Shown here: in pieces, positions 19,075-26,334 of the stretch
How the letters are laid out: each line of letters starts with the position of its first letter
Numbering within the stretch: position 1 is the stretch's first letter
From: Planctomycetota bacterium
Lineage (GTDB): Bacteria > Planctomycetota > Planctomycetia > Isosphaerales > Isosphaeraceae
NCBI GenBank assembly: GCA_028291545.1
Contig: JAQGHR010000049.1
Location: 1 to 41,359, forward strand
Length of the DNA: 41,359 bases
Direction: 5' to 3'
Translations under genes and position numbers: made by a program
The notes under the pieces: model-generated
Database searches by the model: none
What the model was told of the DNA's origin: nothing
Seen by the model: the letters and a program-made list of their open reading frames with translations, nothing else

Positions 19075-19341
19075 TCACCTGGCGTCGGTCCTCTCCCGAA
19101 GATCGCCCGGAGACCTACTTCCGGCCATCCATGCTCCCCTCATCGCTCGTCGTGGTCCCGGTTCACTCCGTCGAAAGCAACCCGTCTTGAGGCAATGCGT
19201 CTTGAACAGCCGCCCGCTGCCGCACGGGCACGGGTCATTGCGGCGGAACTTCTCGTGAAGCTCCTTGGCGACGTGGACGACCCTGCGGCCTCGTTTGATG
19301 TGGGCTTCGCTCAGGATGCATGCTGCGCCGCTTCGGCGCAT
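19075..19341 (-). CDS. Small SEC-C zinc-motif protein
   Basis: A short protein (about 88 residues from the ATG at 19341) built around RRNDPCPCGSGRLFKTHC, the SEC-C zinc-binding motif CPCGSG-x5-HC first known from the SecA C-terminus. HIKRGRRVVHVAKELHEKF precedes it and a basic tail follows. SEC-C modules bind zinc and mediate contacts with proteins or ribosomes; here there is no other domain, so it could be an adaptor. The exact start is unsure: the frame is open to 19512 and no clear ribosome site is seen. It lies 81 bases upstream of the alpha/beta hydrolase start on the same strand. Confidence 0.65.
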   Translation of the reverse strand: MRRSGAACILSEAHIKRGRRVVHVAKELHEKFRRNDPCPCGSGRLFKTHCLKTGCFRRSEPGPRRAMRGAWMAGSRSPGDLRERTDAR

Positions 19342-19649
19342 CGTGTGTCGTTGAAATCCAGTCGCAGGGCACCCCTGGATCGCGTGGTCGACGGGGGTGA
19401 TTGTCGGCGTTTCAGATCGGCGTCTCCCTCTCGGGTGAGACAAGGTATGATCCAATGAGGTTCGGTTCGATGGCGCGACCGCGGCCGGGCGGGCGTTGCG
19501 TCCCGATAGCACCGACCCCGTGCGGTCCTTCGGTCGCCAATCCTCGTATGGAGGTCCGAGACCGACCTGGGGGAAAGGGAGGGTTCTCGGGACGAACCGC
19601 CTACGACGCCAAGACGATCCCCGCGGTATGGTAGGAGCCGAGTGATCCC
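19342..19649. other. Intergenic region, nothing recognised
   Basis: About 308 bases between the divergent SEC-C and DUF4112 genes. I see no RNA gene, repeat or strong promoter. The AGGAG at 19633-19637 before the DUF4112 gene is twelve bases from its ATG, longer than usual. Confidence 0.4.
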
Positions 19650-20186
19650 ATGGGCGAGATGCCTCGCAGACCGGGAGTTCCCCACCCCGATCCGATCGCC
19701 CAGCTCCTGGGCCGGATCGCCTGGTTGATGGACCGGGCCTTCAGGGTCCCAGGGACCAGGGTCCAGGTTGGGCTCGACGCCCTGCTCGGGCTGCTGCCGC
19801 TTGGGGGAGACGTCCTCACGGGGCTGATTCAGGCCGGTCTGGTGCTCGTCGCATTGGGCCGCTACAGGGTGCCTCCGGCAGTGGCGGTCCGCATGATGGC
19901 CAACGTCCTGCTGGACGTCGGCGTCGGGTCGATCCCCCTGCTCGGGGACCTCTTCGACGTCGCCTTCAAGGCGAACACCCGGAACATGGCGCTGCTTGAG
20001 CCCTACCTGCATCCCGCTCAGGATGGAATCTCGCAGGGGAAGTCGCCGTACGCCAGGGTGATCGACGTCACGCCGGTCGGAATCTCCTGGGGCTGCCTTC
20101 TGGCGGTCGCCGTGATCTTGCTGGCCGCCCTGGTGCTGGTGCTCATCGGCTTCATCACCGTCGTCCGATGGCTACTCCGACCCTGA
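19650..20186 (+). CDS. DUF4112 membrane protein
   Basis: A 178-residue membrane protein matching DUF4112: WLMDRAFRVPGTRVQVGLDALLGLLPLGGD near the N-terminus, a hydrophobic hairpin, then GVGSIPLLGDLFDVAFKANTRN. A strong membrane helix (about 149-173, CLLAVAVILLAALVLVLIGF) ends the protein. The repeated pattern of Leu-Leu-Gly-Leu/Ile-Pro-x-x-Gly-Asp is the family's signature. No biochemical function is known. It is convergent with the hypothetical gene at 20191, only 4 bases away. Confidence 0.88.
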   Translation: MGEMPRRPGVPHPDPIAQLLGRIAWLMDRAFRVPGTRVQVGLDALLGLLPLGGDVLTGLIQAGLVLVALGRYRVPPAVAVRMMANVLLDVGVGSIPLLGDLFDVAFKANTRNMALLEPYLHPAQDGISQGKSPYARVIDVTPVGISWGCLLAVAVILLAALVLVLIGFITVVRWLLRP

Positions 20187-20190
20187 AGAC

Positions 20191-20874
20191 TCAGTCGAGT
20201 TCGACGCCCTGTTCCTCGAACCATCGAGCCAGACCTGCATCAAGGACGGTCATCCCCTCGGCCAGCGTGTCGGGCGTGTCGTCCTCGAAGTCGAGCCCGC
20301 CGTAGCCGATCGCCCGGACCACGAACCCGACGCTCTCCTGCTCGCCGACCTCGACGTAACCGTAGCCCTGGACGTACCTGGCGATGGCCGGGAATAATGC
20401 CTCGACCTTCGCCTGCGTCGGACTCGGCTTGCCCATCCCGGCCCTGCGCTCGTCCCTCAACTGTCGGAGGTAGTCCCGGTAGGCTTTCTCGATGCCGGGG
20501 AGCTTCCGCTCGACCGACACCTCGATGCCGAGTTCCTCCAGGACCGGAAAAAGTCCTCGCCATTGGGGATGACCCCGCAGTCGGATGCGTTTGGGGCGGC
20601 GGGCGTCCCCGTCCGGCGGCCGACGCATGGCGTGGACCAGGAGCGTGGCGAGGTCGTTGACGGAGGGCCGACCGTGAACGAGCAGGTCGGCCAGCAGAGT
20701 GCCGCCCTTCTTCCTGACGGCCATCCCGAGGTAGTGGGTCTCGGTCTGCATCATCAGCCCTGGCAATGCCTGGAAGTCGGCCTCCCAGGCGTCGTCGTTC
20801 TGAGGGAGGCGTTTCAGGCGGCTCTTCACGAAGGCCACGCCCTTGCCGAGCTTCAGCTTCTCCTCGTCGGGCAT
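20191..20874 (-). CDS. Conserved hypothetical protein (possibly DUF6930-like)
   Basis: A 227-residue soluble protein of unknown function. Recognisable stretches are THYLGMAVRKKGGTLLADLL, DLATLLVHAMRRPPDG, RPKRIRLRGHPQWRGLFPVL and EELGIEVSVERKLPGIEKAY. The pattern of a residue-wise 'rank the row' domain followed by LGIEV is reminiscent of DUF6930-type proteins, though I am not certain. Two ATGs lie close together; GGGAG is six bases before the second (20874), which is preferred, and the frame is open to 20928. It follows the small conserved gene at 20894 by 19 bases and is probably cotranscribed with it. Confidence 0.7.
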   Translation of the reverse strand: MPDEEKLKLGKGVAFVKSRLKRLPQNDDAWEADFQALPGLMMQTETHYLGMAVRKKGGTLLADLLVHGRPSVNDLATLLVHAMRRPPDGDARRPKRIRLRGHPQWRGLFPVLEELGIEVSVERKLPGIEKAYRDYLRQLRDERRAGMGKPSPTQAKVEALFPAIARYVQGYGYVEVGEQESVGFVVRAIGYGGLDFEDDTPDTLAEGMTVLDAGLARWFEEQGVELD

Positions 20875-20893
20875 GGCCATCTCCCGTCTCTCG

Positions 20894-21244
20894 TCAGGGC
20901 CGTTTCGCGTCGAAATCCGACTCGTCACCCTGATGGATGAAGATCATCCCGTTGAGTTCGTTTTCTCGGAGGACAGCCCAGCCACGCCCCGACAACGGCG
21001 TGCCGTCAGCGCCATCGCCACCTTCCCACGAGAATTCCGTCCCAGGCAGACCGTCCCGCAAGTGTTCTCGGTGGTCGATGATGCCCTGGACGTAGCCGAA
21101 CTGGAATGAGCCGCCCCCATTGTCGTCGAACTCGATGAAGGCCTGGACCTCCTCGTCGAGGTAATCCTCATCCCACATGCTCATCGAGACGATGTGCCAG
21201 CGGCCCCGGAACGGTGATACGGGCTTCGACTTCTTCTTCGCCAT
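20894..21244 (-). CDS. Small conserved hypothetical protein, function unknown
   Basis: A 116-residue acidic, soluble protein. It begins MAKKKSKPVSPFRGRWHIVS and continues with WDEDYLDEEVQAFIEFDD, FQFGYVQGIIDHR, FSWEGGDGADGTPLSGRGW and ends NGMIFIHQGDESDF. The many Trp, Gly and acidic residues suggest a small beta-rich fold. I recall close relatives in many bacteria without any assigned role. The ATG at 21244 has GGGGAG five bases upstream, which rejects the longer frame reaching 21418. It probably forms a two-gene unit with the following gene. Confidence 0.78.
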   Translation of the reverse strand: MAKKKSKPVSPFRGRWHIVSMSMWDEDYLDEEVQAFIEFDDNGGGSFQFGYVQGIIDHREHLRDGLPGTEFSWEGGDGADGTPLSGRGWAVLRENELNGMIFIHQGDESDFDAKRP

Positions 21245-21646
21245 TGTTGCTCCCCTTGCCCTCACCGCAAGTTCAAGAACCCGGAGGACGAGATTCGGCT
21301 CGATCAACGAGACGAGCAACACCGGAATTTCAGGCGTGGCGCCGATCCAAAGCGGCTCAGGGATGATCGTAGGCCGGTCCACTACCAGCGATCGTAACGA
21401 ATCTGTCACCGCGGACAAGAGCCGGACCGTGAACGCGTACTCGGGTTGGTCAACACGAGGTTTTGGATCTGGGTTTCTGAGGAGTACGCGAGGACCATCG
21501 AGATTCTCGGTTCCTCGCGATCGTCTTCACCTCTGGCGGAGCCGGAGCCCATGGAGGAGATGCTCCAGGGTTGAGAATAAACTAGAATCGGAATGCTCTA
21601 TCCTGGTTAGACTCGCCGTTTGATTCGGGGCCTCGGAGATCCGTAC
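21245..21646. other. Intergenic region, nothing recognised
   Basis: About 400 bases between two divergent genes. It is less GC-rich than its neighbours near 21550-21620 (ttgagaataaactagaat), where promoters for the SprT-like gene may lie. I cannot assign -35 and -10 boxes with confidence, and no RNA or conserved coding frame is seen. Confidence 0.4.
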
Positions 21647-22261
21647 ATGGACTTGAAGGATTTGGCCGATATCGCCAGTCGGGAGATGAGGAAGCACGGC
21701 TTGCATGGCTGGACCTTCGCATTTGCGGCGACGAGGCGACGATTGGGCGTATGCAAGTATCGGACGAAGCGAATCGAGATCGCCGAGTATCATGCGCGCA
21801 ACAACCCGCCCGAGACGGTCCTCGACACGCTCCTGCACGAGATCGCCCACGCCATCGCCGGACCCGCCGCCAAACACGGCCCAGACTGGAAAGCCGTCGC
21901 GATCCGGCTGGGTGCGACGCCCCGTGCCTGCGACAACTCGCACGAGACGGTCGTGACGCCCGGCGACTGGCAAGCGGCCTGCCCGTCCTGCACCAGGACC
22001 TTTCACCGTTACCGGCGACCGCAACGCCTGAGCGGCTACCGATGCCGGTGCGAGGCTCGTTCGCCGCTGGTCTTCGAGTTCGCCGGCGATCCGGCACGCC
22101 GGCCCGACGTGCCGATGACCGCCCAGGAGTCGGCGAACTGGGAGGCCAGGTGTACGGGCTGCAAGACCGTGCATCTCCGGGTCCGCAGGCCGAAGGCCGG
22201 GGTCTGGCGTTGCAAGTGCCCTCACCGGAACGAACTCGTCTGGCGGTTTCGACCGCAATGA
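21647..22261 (+). CDS. SprT-like zinc metalloprotease with two zinc ribbons
   Basis: A 204-residue protein. The SprT-like catalytic motif HEIAHAIAG (64-72: His64, Glu65, His68) and a downstream His77 in KHGPDW give a gluzincin-type zinc site. Two zinc-ribbon-like Cys clusters follow: Cys112/Cys115 with Cys133/Cys135, and Cys169/Cys172 with Cys189/Cys191. The ordinary bacterial SprT has a single ribbon, so the C-terminal part appears duplicated. By analogy with SPRTN/SprT it could cut DNA-bound or crosslinked proteins, but this is not shown. The ATG at 21647 has GGAG nine bases before it; the frame reaches 21620. Confidence 0.85.
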   Translation: MDLKDLADIASREMRKHGLHGWTFAFAATRRRLGVCKYRTKRIEIAEYHARNNPPETVLDTLLHEIAHAIAGPAAKHGPDWKAVAIRLGATPRACDNSHETVVTPGDWQAACPSCTRTFHRYRRPQRLSGYRCRCEARSPLVFEFAGDPARRPDVPMTAQESANWEARCTGCKTVHLRVRRPKAGVWRCKCPHRNELVWRFRPQ

Positions 22262-22524
22262 GACTCCTGATGCTGCTCTAGCTGATACCGAGGGTCCGGT
22301 ATGACGGGACGAGGCTCTCTGGTGGAGAACTCGATCCCTCGCTCCTCGAAGAGGTCGTTCGAGACCTCCTCCAGCGTGTAGGCTTTGTTCATGGCGACCG
22401 ATCGGGCCGCGGCGTTTCGCCCGTCATCTTCGGAGTTGCGGGATGAGACGCGGCCCCACGTCCTGAATCCTGGATCGACTTGCTCGCACTCCGCGACCGA
22501 GGGCCTGACTCCGCTCGCGGTCGC
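22262..22524. other. Gap with a doubtful 56-residue minus-strand frame
   Basis: No clear gene between the SprT-like and purU genes, which converge here. On the minus strand an ATG at 22392 opens a 56-residue frame (to 22222, overlapping the SprT end) that begins MNKAYTLEEVSNDLFEERG, a protein-like composition. It has no ribosome site and no family I recognise, so it may be a fragment or chance. Confidence 0.25.
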
Positions 22525-23382
22525 TTACTCGAAAACCACCGTGCGGCCACGGTCCACCAGCACCCGGTCCTCCAGGTGCCATCGAACGGCACGGGCCAGC
22601 ACACGCCGTTCGACCTCCCGGCCAAGACGGATCAGGTCGTCGACCCCATCCCGGTGGGTGACGTGGGCCACCTCCTGGTGGATGATTGGCCCGGCGTCGA
22701 GTTCCGCCGTGACGTAGTGCGCCGTCGCCCCGATGACCTTCACTCCCCGCTCGTGCGCCTGGCGGTACGGGCTGGCACCCACGAAGGCCGGCAGGAATGA
22801 GTGGTGGATGTTGATAATTGAACGACGACATGATTCCAGGAAGGTGGGCGAGAGGATCTGCATGTAGCGGGCCAGCACCACCACGTCGATCCCGTGCTCC
22901 CGGAGCATCGCCTCGACCTGCGCCTCCTGCTCGGCTTTCCGGCCCTTCGTCACGGGCAGGTGGACGAAGGGGATGCCGTGGGCCTCGACCTTCGGGCCGA
23001 GGTCGGGGTGATTGGAGATTACCAGCGGGATCTCGGCGTCGAGCTCCCTCTCCTCGTGCCGCCACAGCAGATCAATCAGGCAATGTCCGTATTTCGAGAC
23101 GAGGATCGCCAGTCGCTTGGGACGGTCGGTGAAGCTCGCCCGGTAGCTCATACTGTGCTGGCGGGCCAGCGGGGTGAATGCCGCGTCGAAGTCCGTCCGG
23201 CCCAGGCCGAAACCCTGTCCCTCGATCTCCATTCGCAGGAAGAATCGGCCACCCTCCGGCTCACTGACGAACTGGTCGGCGCTGAGGATGTTGCCGTTGT
23301 GCAGGGCGATGAAGCCTGAGACGGCGGCGACGAGCCCCCGGTGGTCCGGGCAGTCGATGAGGAGGCGGATGTTGTAGCTCAT
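22525..23382 (-). CDS. purU: Formyltetrahydrofolate deformylase
   Basis: A 285-residue enzyme releasing formate from 10-formyltetrahydrofolate to balance one-carbon and purine supply. The N-terminal ACT-type domain (1-85, IRLLIDCPDHRGLVAAVSGF) is followed by the formyltransferase-like catalytic domain with the triad Asn191, His193 and Asp229 (NIHHSFLPAF and AHYVTAELDAGPI). Length is normal for PurU. It stands alone and is convergent with the SprT-like gene. In E. coli the enzyme is regulated by Met and Gly through the ACT domain; that control is not shown here. Confidence 0.95.
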   Translation of the reverse strand: MSYNIRLLIDCPDHRGLVAAVSGFIALHNGNILSADQFVSEPEGGRFFLRMEIEGQGFGLGRTDFDAAFTPLARQHSMSYRASFTDRPKRLAILVSKYGHCLIDLLWRHEERELDAEIPLVISNHPDLGPKVEAHGIPFVHLPVTKGRKAEQEAQVEAMLREHGIDVVVLARYMQILSPTFLESCRRSIINIHHSFLPAFVGASPYRQAHERGVKVIGATAHYVTAELDAGPIIHQEVAHVTHRDGVDDLIRLGREVERRVLARAVRWHLEDRVLVDRGRTVVFE

Positions 23383-23607
23383 GGCGGTCCCGTGGTTCGG
23401 CTCACGCCGGGGAAAGGTTCCCGTGAAGTCATGCCAAGCCCACTCATCTTAGGCAAGTACGTCGAACAATCCGAACCCGCGACGACCCGTCAGGAGACGA
23501 CAGATCCTGGAAAAAGCCTGGGACCAAACCGAGTTCGGCCCCGATGATCGCCAGGATCTCCGCCTCGCCGGGCGGGCCGTGGTCATGCTCGATCCGATCC
23601 GGCGGTT

Positions 23608-24561
23608 TCAACTCTCGACCACGACGCTGCCGTGGAGGACGGACTCGCCCAGGACCAGCGACGAGGCGTGGGCCAGCGGCACGGAATCCGAGCGGTATTC
23701 CTGCCCTTCGCCGACTGCGGGGGTCGGTTCCCACGGGGCCGCCCGGAGCCGGGACAGGAGGCCCTCCACGTCGGCGACCTCGGCGACCTTTGCCGGGGAG
23801 GCGGCCTCCAGGGCGTCCATGACGACACCGCTCAGCAGACGATCCCAGACCTTGCCGCAGGTCGAAGGCCGGTCGAACATGTCCACGGCGACGACCTGCG
23901 GCCCCACGGCCGCGGCGATGCCGCTCGCGCCCTCGACGTACTTGAGCCGCGCCCGGAACTCGCCCAGGCGTTCCTGGTGGCGCTCGTACGTGTCCGACAT
24001 CGCCCCGGTCTCGGACGTGGACCCCAGGGAGGTCATCTGGCGACTGACCTCGCCCCAGACGGCCATCTGGTCCGACGTGTGCCCCTGGCCGGACTTGAGG
24101 GATTCGCCGACGGATCGCTTGAGGAAGTGCCGCAGCTTGGAGGACGAATGCGAGCCGCCCGAGGAGAAATTTTTCGACCGGTAGCGCCATCGGCCCTGCT
24201 CGACGCAACTGACGGGGATCGGGGTCCGGCTTCGGGCGGCGACCAGTACCGAGGTGTTCAGCACCCGGTTCTGCTTGGCCCCCTTCAGTTCCTCGCCTTC
24301 GAGGAACAGGACACGGGAATCCCCGGAGTTGATCACCAGAAGTATCGGCACGGACCCGCCCTCGCTGACCTCCTCGACCGTGATCGACCCGGCGGCGAGC
24401 GCCTCGTCGGACAGGAGATAGTCGTTGGCCTCGTCCGGTGGTGAGAACAGGGGGAAGACGGTCAGGGCCTCGTGGCGGATCGGGTCGCCGACGCGGACTT
24501 CTGGCAGCGTGGTCACGATGGGCTCCTGTTCCGGCCCCGGAGGGCCATTCTGGTCTGACAC
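23608..24561 (-). CDS. ARPP-1 (DUF6569) family protein
   Basis: A 317-residue soluble protein. It matches ARPP-1: VGDPIRHEALTVFPLF at the N-terminus, YLLSDEALAAGSITVEEVSE, then EGEELKGAKQNRVLN (89-102) and PVSCVEQGRWRYRS (116-129). The ARPP name denotes proteins found with ADP-ribosylglycohydrolases and rhodanese-phosphatase proteins. A gene of the first kind lies 7 kb away in this window, though not adjacent. No catalytic residues are identifiable. It is divergent from the DUF4419 gene with about 300 bases between, which might allow joint control. Molecular role unknown. Confidence 0.85.
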   Translation of the reverse strand: MSDQNGPPGPEQEPIVTTLPEVRVGDPIRHEALTVFPLFSPPDEANDYLLSDEALAAGSITVEEVSEGGSVPILLVINSGDSRVLFLEGEELKGAKQNRVLNTSVLVAARSRTPIPVSCVEQGRWRYRSKNFSSGGSHSSSKLRHFLKRSVGESLKSGQGHTSDQMAVWGEVSRQMTSLGSTSETGAMSDTYERHQERLGEFRARLKYVEGASGIAAAVGPQVVAVDMFDRPSTCGKVWDRLLSGVVMDALEAASPAKVAEVADVEGLLSRLRAAPWEPTPAVGEGQEYRSDSVPLAHASSLVLGESVLHGSVVVES

Positions 24562-24862
24562 CCCGGCGCCCTTGAAGGTTCGGGAAGCGACGCCTCCCGA
24601 CAGCGTTGCTCCGGTCTCGCGTTCCTGGACCGGCCGAGCGGAACTTCTTGGGGCCCCGCCGTACGCCGTCAGCGCCGCCTCGTGGTCTTCCCCAGGGACG
24701 ATAGGGGCTCTCGCGACCCCGTCCGATGCGGCACGAACGCCGGAAGGCGGAACCGGTCGGTGAGATGTCCACCAAGGTAACGGACTCTTGTTACAATGGC
24801 GAGAGGCGGCGACGGCCCGACGCCCGAACAGGTGCCACCACTCCGCGGATCAAGGGGCCGCG
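24562..24862. other. Divergent intergenic region between ARPP-1 and DUF4419 genes
   Basis: About 300 bases holding the start regions of both genes. No RNA gene or long repeat is seen. A possible promoter with an overlapping small inverted repeat lies at 24777-24797 (separate entry). The rest looks unremarkable. Confidence 0.4.
24777..24797 (+). promoter_or_regulatory. Candidate extended -10 promoter overlapped by an inverted repeat
   Basis: TGT-TACAAT (24789-24797) matches an extended -10 box with one mismatch in the hexamer, 65 bases before the DUF4419 start. Its first bases lie in the right arm of the inverted repeat GTAAC-N8-GTTAC (24777-24781 and 24790-24794), which could be an operator. 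No good -35 box is present. Confidence 0.35.
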
Positions 24863-26101
24863 ATGGAGCGATCCATGGACACGACCACGGCGGCAACCTT
24901 CGAGGTCTCGGACGTCGTGCGGGCGAAGGAACCCGTCCGCGAGGTGCCCTACAAGCAGGCGATCGCGGCTCTGCTCGCGGAGGGGGACATGGAGCGCGAC
25001 TACGGGTGGCAAAACGGCTCGGTGGTCGTCGACCCCGAGCGCCCCGAGTCGATCGAATCTCGTCGGATCGAAGGCTGTGCCGATTACCATGGCCGCCTGC
25101 TGGGCGGCGTGAGCTTCCATCCGGTCGTGGCCGCCGTCCACTGCGCCTTCATGGGTCATCGCCCTCTGAGCCTCTCGCCGGACATCATCTGGCTCATGAT
25201 CGCCCAGGGCGTGGCCAACCACGTCAACGCCCACTCCCAGGAACTGCGCCCGAGGCTGGTCCGCCACGAGGGTCGGATGACCATCGACGTGCGGCGGGAC
25301 GACTTTGTGAAGGGCTCGCCGGAGAACCCCTGGCCCGAGGTCTTCGCCGCGTTCTCGGCGAAGGTGCGGGAGCACGTGGGGCCTGCGATCGAGCTGTTCG
25401 TGCCCAGCTTCTCGACCACCGGCCCGGTGGAGCGAGCCGCCTCGGAGATCGTGCTGCTCGACGCCATGAAGTCGTACTTCGATTACGTGCTACAGACCCT
25501 CTGCGGGATCACGGCGATCACCCTGGAGGGGACGAGCGAGGACTGGGAAACCCTCGCGGTGCGGGCCGAGGCGTTCGCCGAGTTCGGGCTGGGGACGTGG
25601 ATCGAGCTGCTGCGGCCGATTCTCCGGCAGTTCGTCCGGGCCTCTCGCGGGGACGTGGACGTGGCCTTCTGGAGATCCTTATACAGGTACAAGAATCAGA
25701 GCGGCGGGCCGGTGATTACCGGCTGGATCATGGGCTTCTTCCCGTATCTGAAGGACGCCCGCACGGGCCTGGCGAGCGTGCCGCTGAGTGGGTTGTTCGA
25801 GCCGGGCGACGAAGCGATCCATCAAGTGCTCGGTCTTGAGAACGCGGAACGTTCAGGTTACGCCTTCGGCGCTGGCATTGGTTCCCTCCCCGGCGGCCTG
25901 GCCGCGGCACCTTTCCGTTGGGAATACTTCGACAAGACCTTCCCGATGGAGTTCCTGGGCGGGTTCGTGGGCGTGCGGCAGGATACGGAGACCCTGGCGT
26001 TGCGCCCCGAGATCGGCTGGGCGGTTCGGGACGTGACGGAGACGGGCCAAGCGAAGCCGCCTCCGGGCCGTGGCAAACGGGCGCGTCGGGGTGATCAGTA
26101 A
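24863..26101 (+). CDS. DUF4419 domain protein
   Basis: A 412-residue protein. It matches DUF4419 over nearly all its length: PLSLSPDIIWLMIAQGVANHVN, RRDDFVKGSPENPWPEVF, STTGPVERAASEIVLLDAMK, TLCGITAITLEGTSEDWETL, GGPVITGWIMGFFPYLKD and a Gly-rich C-terminal part. DUF4419 occurs in bacteria and fungi; its activity is unknown. The start ATG at 24863 has AGGGG about seven bases upstream; the frame is open to 24788. It faces the ARPP-1 gene across 301 bases. The C-terminal tail is basic and Pro/Arg-rich. Confidence 0.9.
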   Translation: MERSMDTTTAATFEVSDVVRAKEPVREVPYKQAIAALLAEGDMERDYGWQNGSVVVDPERPESIESRRIEGCADYHGRLLGGVSFHPVVAAVHCAFMGHRPLSLSPDIIWLMIAQGVANHVNAHSQELRPRLVRHEGRMTIDVRRDDFVKGSPENPWPEVFAAFSAKVREHVGPAIELFVPSFSTTGPVERAASEIVLLDAMKSYFDYVLQTLCGITAITLEGTSEDWETLAVRAEAFAEFGLGTWIELLRPILRQFVRASRGDVDVAFWRSLYRYKNQSGGPVITGWIMGFFPYLKDARTGLASVPLSGLFEPGDEAIHQVLGLENAERSGYAFGAGIGSLPGGLAAAPFRWEYFDKTFPMEFLGGFVGVRQDTETLALRPEIGWAVRDVTETGQAKPPPGRGKRARRGDQ

Positions 26102-26334
26102 CGATCGGCCTGATGGCGCCCGCAAGCCGCTCGCCGTCGTGCCTGGTCAACCGAGGTCTTGATGAAGGTCAACCGGGCACGAATCAAGACGTGGGAACCG
26201 ACCTCTCTTTGTGCGCGCCATCAACGATCCGCTGCACCACGTCCCGACCACCGGCCTTCCAGACCCGTCACCTGCCCCGTCGGGGAGACGAAGGGGCACG
26301 GGCGAGCCGGCTCATCGTGGGGAAACTCTCGACC

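Noticed and set aside
22222..22392. 56-residue frame MNKAYTLEEV...
   Set aside because: Protein-like composition, but no ribosome site, no known family and overlap with the SprT gene end.
23444..24775. 443-residue minus-strand frame
   Set aside because: Shadow of the ARPP-1 gene in another phase. Its last part (about 23444-23607) looks slightly protein-like but has no start or family.
26102..26334. 8-bp inverted repeat (26156-26163/26183-26190) and repeated GGTCAACCG
   Set aside because: Short and weak with a 19-base loop; not strong enough to call a terminator or repeat element.
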